Assembly: GCA_012270975.1 (NCBI GenBank)
Contig: JAAXHH010000129.1
Span: 1-64,000, forward strand
Source: Candidatus Latescibacterota bacterium
GTDB taxonomy: Bacteria; JAAXHH01
DNA: 64,000 bases
Direction: 5' to 3'
The notes under the pieces were generated by a model. It saw nothing but the letters and a program-made list of their open reading frames with translations, had not been told where the DNA came from and made no database searches. How positions within the stretch are numbered: position 1 is the first letter of the stretch; each line of letters begins with the position of its first letter. Shown here in pieces: positions 61,351-64,000 of this stretch. Position numbers and translations under genes: made by a program.

Positions 61351-61740
61351 ATGGGCGTAGTACACAAGCACCGCGGCCAGAATGGAGCAAACGACTGGTC
61401 GGGCGTGGAAATGGTTCCCTACACCAAGGGCGGGGCGGTGGGTGGGTCCGTCCGGGTGGTCATCGGTCCCGATGACGGGGCGAACAATTTCTCCGTGCGC
61501 TACTTCGAAATCGAACCGGGCGGACAGTCTTCCTTCGACCGCCATCCCCACGACCACGGAATCTACATACTGCGGGGCCGGGCAAAGGTCCTCATCGGGT
61601 GGGACGTGCACGACGTGGGACCGGGCGACGTGGTATACATCGCCCCCAACGAACAGCACCAGTTCGAGAGCGTCGGCGAGGAACCCCTAGGATTCCTGTG
61701 TGTCGTGCCCCCCAAGGAAGACGCCCCGGATACCGCCTGA
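61351..61740 (+). CDS. Single-domain cupin protein
   Basis: A 129-residue conserved-barrel cupin. Motif 1 is DRHPHDHGIYILRGRAKV (two His plus Glu/Tyr-type positions, about 57-74); motif 2 is GPGDVVYIAPNEQHQFES with a further His. This supports a mononuclear metal site. Substrate unknown; single-domain cupins include dioxygenases, isomerases and sugar-binding proteins. Lying 45 bp after the diiron protein on the same strand suggests a shared role. It converges with the desaturase gene across 34 bp. Confidence 0.85.
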   Translation: MGVVHKHRGQNGANDWSGVEMVPYTKGGAVGGSVRVVIGPDDGANNFSVRYFEIEPGGQSSFDRHPHDHGIYILRGRAKVLIGWDVHDVGPGDVVYIAPNEQHQFESVGEEPLGFLCVVPPKEDAPDTA

Positions 61741-61774
61741 GACAGATCCACCTGTCAGGTGCCCTTCGTGCCGC

Positions 61775-62728
61775 TCAGCCGCCCTTCGCGGTGCTGTTTT
61801 TCATTCCGTTCGCCATCAGGTGCAATTGCGTATTCACGTAACCCGGGCGTACTTCTTCGAAGTGGGGGCCCATGATCCGGTGCAGGTCACCCAGGGCGTG
61901 GAAGGGCACGGTGGGAATGGCGTGGTGTTCGGCGTGGTACGCGTTGTTCCAGTTCAGCCACCGGACCAGAGGGATGGTCAGCACGGTCCGCGTGTTGAGC
62001 AGGATGTGGCGCACGCGTGGGCAGCCCGTGTGTTCGGACATGCGGATGAGGCGCATGACGGGTTCGCCCAGAAGACGGGGCGCCAGCCAGTACAGGATCA
62101 CGGCCGTGGTGTCGAACCATACTGATACGGCCGCCAGCGCGCCGTAGGCCAGGACCATGCTCCAGGCCTCCATCACCACGATACCACGCGCTCTTCCCGG
62201 AAGGAACTTCCGTTCGACGGCGTTGAATCCCCCGAAGAGCATCCGCCCCAGGGCGGTCAGGTTACTGTAGAAATAGGGAATGCCCGTGGCGTACCAGAGA
62301 TAGCCGCCCAGGCTTTCCGCCATGGGGATCATCTCGGGATCGTCCCCCGTGATCTGCGTGTGGGAATGATGGGCTAGGTGTTCGTAGCGAAAGTACGCGG
62401 GGATGAGAAACAGCCCGGTGCCGGTGATCCAGCCGACGATCCGGTTCATCGCCGCGCTTCTGAAGGCCGTTCCGTGGGAACATTCATGGAAGGGCGCGAA
62501 CCAGTGCACCACGATGGCGCCATGGACCAGCAGGACCGGTGCCAGCCACCACGTCCCCAGGGAAATCGACACCAGGTATCCGGTGAGAAACGTGGCCGCC
62601 GCGTGCCCCGCGAGGAAAACAAACCCCGGCAGATTACGTCGCTGGAGCAGCGCACTCAGCCGGTCCGGCGGAACGATGTCGGTGGGCTTTACCGGGGGTT
62701 GTCTCGTGCTGTTTTCAAGGACGGACAT
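61775..62728 (-). CDS. Membrane-bound fatty-acid desaturase
   Basis: An integral-membrane di-iron desaturase (or hydroxylase/ketolase relative), 317 residues. The three histidine boxes are present: HECSH in FHECSHGTAFRSAAMN (about 81-96), HLAHH in YEHLAHHSHTQ, and HAEHH in NAYHAEHHAIPTVPFHAL. About four hydrophobic segments surround them (residues 32-75, 95-115, 185-225). The reaction is presumably introduction of a double bond into an acyl chain; regiochemistry cannot be deduced. The cysteine-dioxygenase-like gene lies upstream on the same strand (70-bp gap). Confidence 0.92.
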   Translation of the reverse strand: MSVLENSTRQPPVKPTDIVPPDRLSALLQRRNLPGFVFLAGHAAATFLTGYLVSISLGTWWLAPVLLVHGAIVVHWFAPFHECSHGTAFRSAAMNRIVGWITGTGLFLIPAYFRYEHLAHHSHTQITGDDPEMIPMAESLGGYLWYATGIPYFYSNLTALGRMLFGGFNAVERKFLPGRARGIVVMEAWSMVLAYGALAAVSVWFDTTAVILYWLAPRLLGEPVMRLIRMSEHTGCPRVRHILLNTRTVLTIPLVRWLNWNNAYHAEHHAIPTVPFHALGDLHRIMGPHFEEVRPGYVNTQLHLMANGMKNSTAKGG

Positions 62729-62798
62729 CGGTCAAAGTGATTTGTAACAGGTAGTCCGGATCCGCTGCATGCTGGTACAGGCCGGGACCGGCGGACCG

Positions 62799-63347
62799 CT
62801 ACCCCGTCCGGGCAGCCCGGTCGTCGATCTCCACGATCCCCCGTTCGAGATCGAAACGGCGCGTTTTCTGCTTTTCCACGTCCCCCACGGTCACCCTGAC
62901 GAAGAAGGCGCCGTCGGGATAGTCGATGGAGTGGATATCCCCTTCTGCGAAGGCGGTCGCCTCGCCCGCGCCGACGGTGTATTCCCTGGCCACTTCGAGA
63001 CGGGCCGGTCCTTCCGATCCTCCGTCGTCCAGCCGGTTCCATCGCCGCATCAGGGTATGCCCGGTGTAGTTCCCGTAAATCACGCTGCAGGGGCCGTGAT
63101 CGTGGGGCGGGGAAGTACCGCCCTTGCGTCCGCCATGGACGATGACATGGATGTCCGTTTCCGGATCATGGCCGATTACCGTATGCCCGCTGTATTCGTC
63201 CATGTCTACGTAGGTTTCGAGCAGATCGGGCCGGCCGAGCAGCCGCTCGGTGTTCTTCCTGATCGATTCCAGTCCGTCTCTGACGCCGCTTTCCCGCACG
63301 ATTCGCCGTGCGTCGGCCAGAAATTCATCGACAGTGTAACGTGTCAT
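62799..63347 (-). CDS. Cysteine-dioxygenase-like cupin
   Basis: A 182-residue cupin of the cysteine/3-mercaptopropionate dioxygenase type, which oxidises thiols to sulfinates. The metal motif is PPHDHGPCSVIYGNYTGHTL (His pair at about 80-82), with the third His in FAEGDIHSIDYPDG. The N-terminal helical part YTVDEFLADARRIVRESG is typical of this family. GPCSVIYGNYTG holds the Cys often near the cross-link position, though the Tyr partner is uncertain. The substrate could be cysteine or another thiol. It diverges from the TPR gene across 180 bp. Confidence 0.72.
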   Translation of the reverse strand: MTRYTVDEFLADARRIVRESGVRDGLESIRKNTERLLGRPDLLETYVDMDEYSGHTVIGHDPETDIHVIVHGGRKGGTSPPHDHGPCSVIYGNYTGHTLMRRWNRLDDGGSEGPARLEVAREYTVGAGEATAFAEGDIHSIDYPDGAFFVRVTVGDVEKQKTRRFDLERGIVEIDDRAARTG

Positions 63348-63526
63348 CGATGGCCCCCTCGATCTTCCCTCACCGTATCTTTCGCAGTTGGTCGAGAATA
63401 TAGCTTGCGTTTCTTACTAAAGTACCGTATTATAATCATCTTGGACTCAATATACGCTTTGACATCCCAGTTGTCCACTACTACTCAGTGCCCATTCAGT
63501 CTCAGTTATCCAACGGAGGAACCAGG

Positions 63527-64000
63527 ATGACACGCATCAGGAAGTTGAACTGTCTTCTCGCTTTCACTGTTCTGGCCGCGCTGATCGCCGCGCCGGTGGT
63601 ACAGGCCCAGACGATCGCGGATGCGAAGACAAAAGTTGATGCCATGCCGGACGATCCCCCGCGTCATTACAATCTCGGTATCGCGTATTACAAGGCGGGA
63701 CAGTATTCGGACGCCATCGGCGCCTTCCAGAAGGCCGTCGAGCTGAAGGCGGACTACAAGGAAGCCTTCTACAACCTGGGGCTGTCCCAGGAAAAGGCGC
63801 GCCAGACGTCCAACGCGATCAAGTCTTACCAGAAGGCCACGCAGCTCGACGCCGGGTACGCCGACGCCCATGCCGCGCTGGGCGGCGCCTACCGGAAGAT
63901 CAAGAGCACCAGAAACGCCATTCGCTCCTACCAGGCTGCTATCCGGATCAACGGCAGGAAGGCGAACTGGCACTACAACCTAGGCATCCTGTACCAGACC
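63527..64000 (+). CDS. Secreted TPR-repeat protein, N-terminal part
   Basis: Incomplete; runs off the window edge with 158 codons seen. The ATG at 63527 follows GGAGG 7 nt upstream. An N-terminal signal peptide (LLAFTVLAALIAAPVVQAQ, about 9-27) is followed by TPR units beginning with RHYNLGIAYYKAGQYSDA, then AFYNLGLSQEKARQTSNAIK, ADAHAALGGAYRKIKSTRNA and NWHYNLGILYQT. It is likely a periplasmic scaffold. An AT-rich promoter region (TTGACA at 63459-63464) lies upstream. Confidence 0.85.
   Translation, partial: MTRIRKLNCLLAFTVLAALIAAPVVQAQTIADAKTKVDAMPDDPPRHYNLGIAYYKAGQYSDAIGAFQKAVELKADYKEAFYNLGLSQEKARQTSNAIKSYQKATQLDAGYADAHAALGGAYRKIKSTRNAIRSYQAAIRINGRKANWHYNLGILYQT

Noticed and set aside
61749..61761. 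CACCTGTCAGGTG palindrome between cupin and desaturase genes
   Set aside because: Position suits a terminator, but the stem is only about four effective base pairs and has no T tract.
1..64000. CRISPR array
   Set aside because: No set of regularly spaced identical repeats; all tandem repeats found are directly adjacent with two to four copies.
1..64000. Selenoprotein genes with in-frame UGA near tRNA-Sec and selB
   Set aside because: I looked for family proteins broken by a single TGA and found none; the frameshifts seen are in the IS transposase only.

Overview
This is a GC-rich chromosomal window from a Gram-negative (outer-membrane) bacterium. TonB-dependent receptors, beta-barrel porins, lipoproteins, Tat genes, several PhyH-type oxygenases, an enolase-superfamily enzyme, a DUF1028 protein and an FG-GAP/UnbV protein together suggest an uncultured marine or sponge-associated lineage such as Latescibacterota or Gemmatimonadota. 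That placement is inference; there is no rRNA gene here. A YtxJ-type bacilliredoxin hints at bacillithiol, and tRNA-Sec next to selB shows that the organism decodes UGA as selenocysteine.

Layout. Positions 1-4890 are a lower-GC accessory island: a small zinc-ribbon-like membrane protein, a decayed IS256-family element with recognisable terminal repeats, and a restriction-modification pair (HNH nuclease plus a PvuII-like N4-cytosine methyltransferase). The island stops at tRNA-Sec (4895-4992), followed by selB and a degenerate nucleotidyltransferase/hexapeptide-repeat protein. Next come tatC with a long acidic tail, two tandem TonB-dependent receptors, and a minus-strand block of TPR lipoprotein, unknown protein, Fe(II)/2OG oxygenase and Na+:alanine/glycine symporter. 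recA diverges from that block; mutY, a DAO-family flavoprotein and ytxJ follow.

Positions 25225-32199 form a tightly overlapping minus-strand operon: glycerate 2-kinase, PhyH-family protein, FAD/Fe-S D-2-hydroxyacid dehydrogenase, DUF1028 protein and MFS transporter. It looks like a 2-hydroxyacid/glycerate catabolic unit. tatA, a hypothetical, HupE/UreJ and an NHL propeller follow. From 36419 a plus-strand set runs: alanine-aminotransferase-like enzyme, PhyH-family protein, enolase-superfamily enzyme, AAA ATPase, archaeal-type IMP cyclohydrolase and a large UnbV/FG-GAP lipoprotein.

Positions 45386-54234 are mostly housekeeping: Zn-alcohol dehydrogenase, EpmA/GenX-like ligase, sorbosone-dehydrogenase-like lipoprotein, mutL, a lipase probably starting at CTG, an anti-sigma-type kinase, threonine aldolase and a Sua5/YrdC protein. 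The right end has three tandem porins sharing long identical DNA stretches, a ClC channel, a diiron protein with a cupin partner, a fatty-acid desaturase, a cysteine-dioxygenase-like cupin and the start of a TPR protein.

The points I find most worth a second look are: two PhyH proteins whose metal-binding HxD motif reads HxA or HxG, as in Fe/2OG halogenases; a perfect 18-bp inverted repeat between divergent genes at 36055-36098; a PvuII-like methyltransferase paired with an unrelated HNH nuclease; and at least seven short tandem duplications, mostly in intergenic spacers. All similarity statements are from memory of the families; no search was run.
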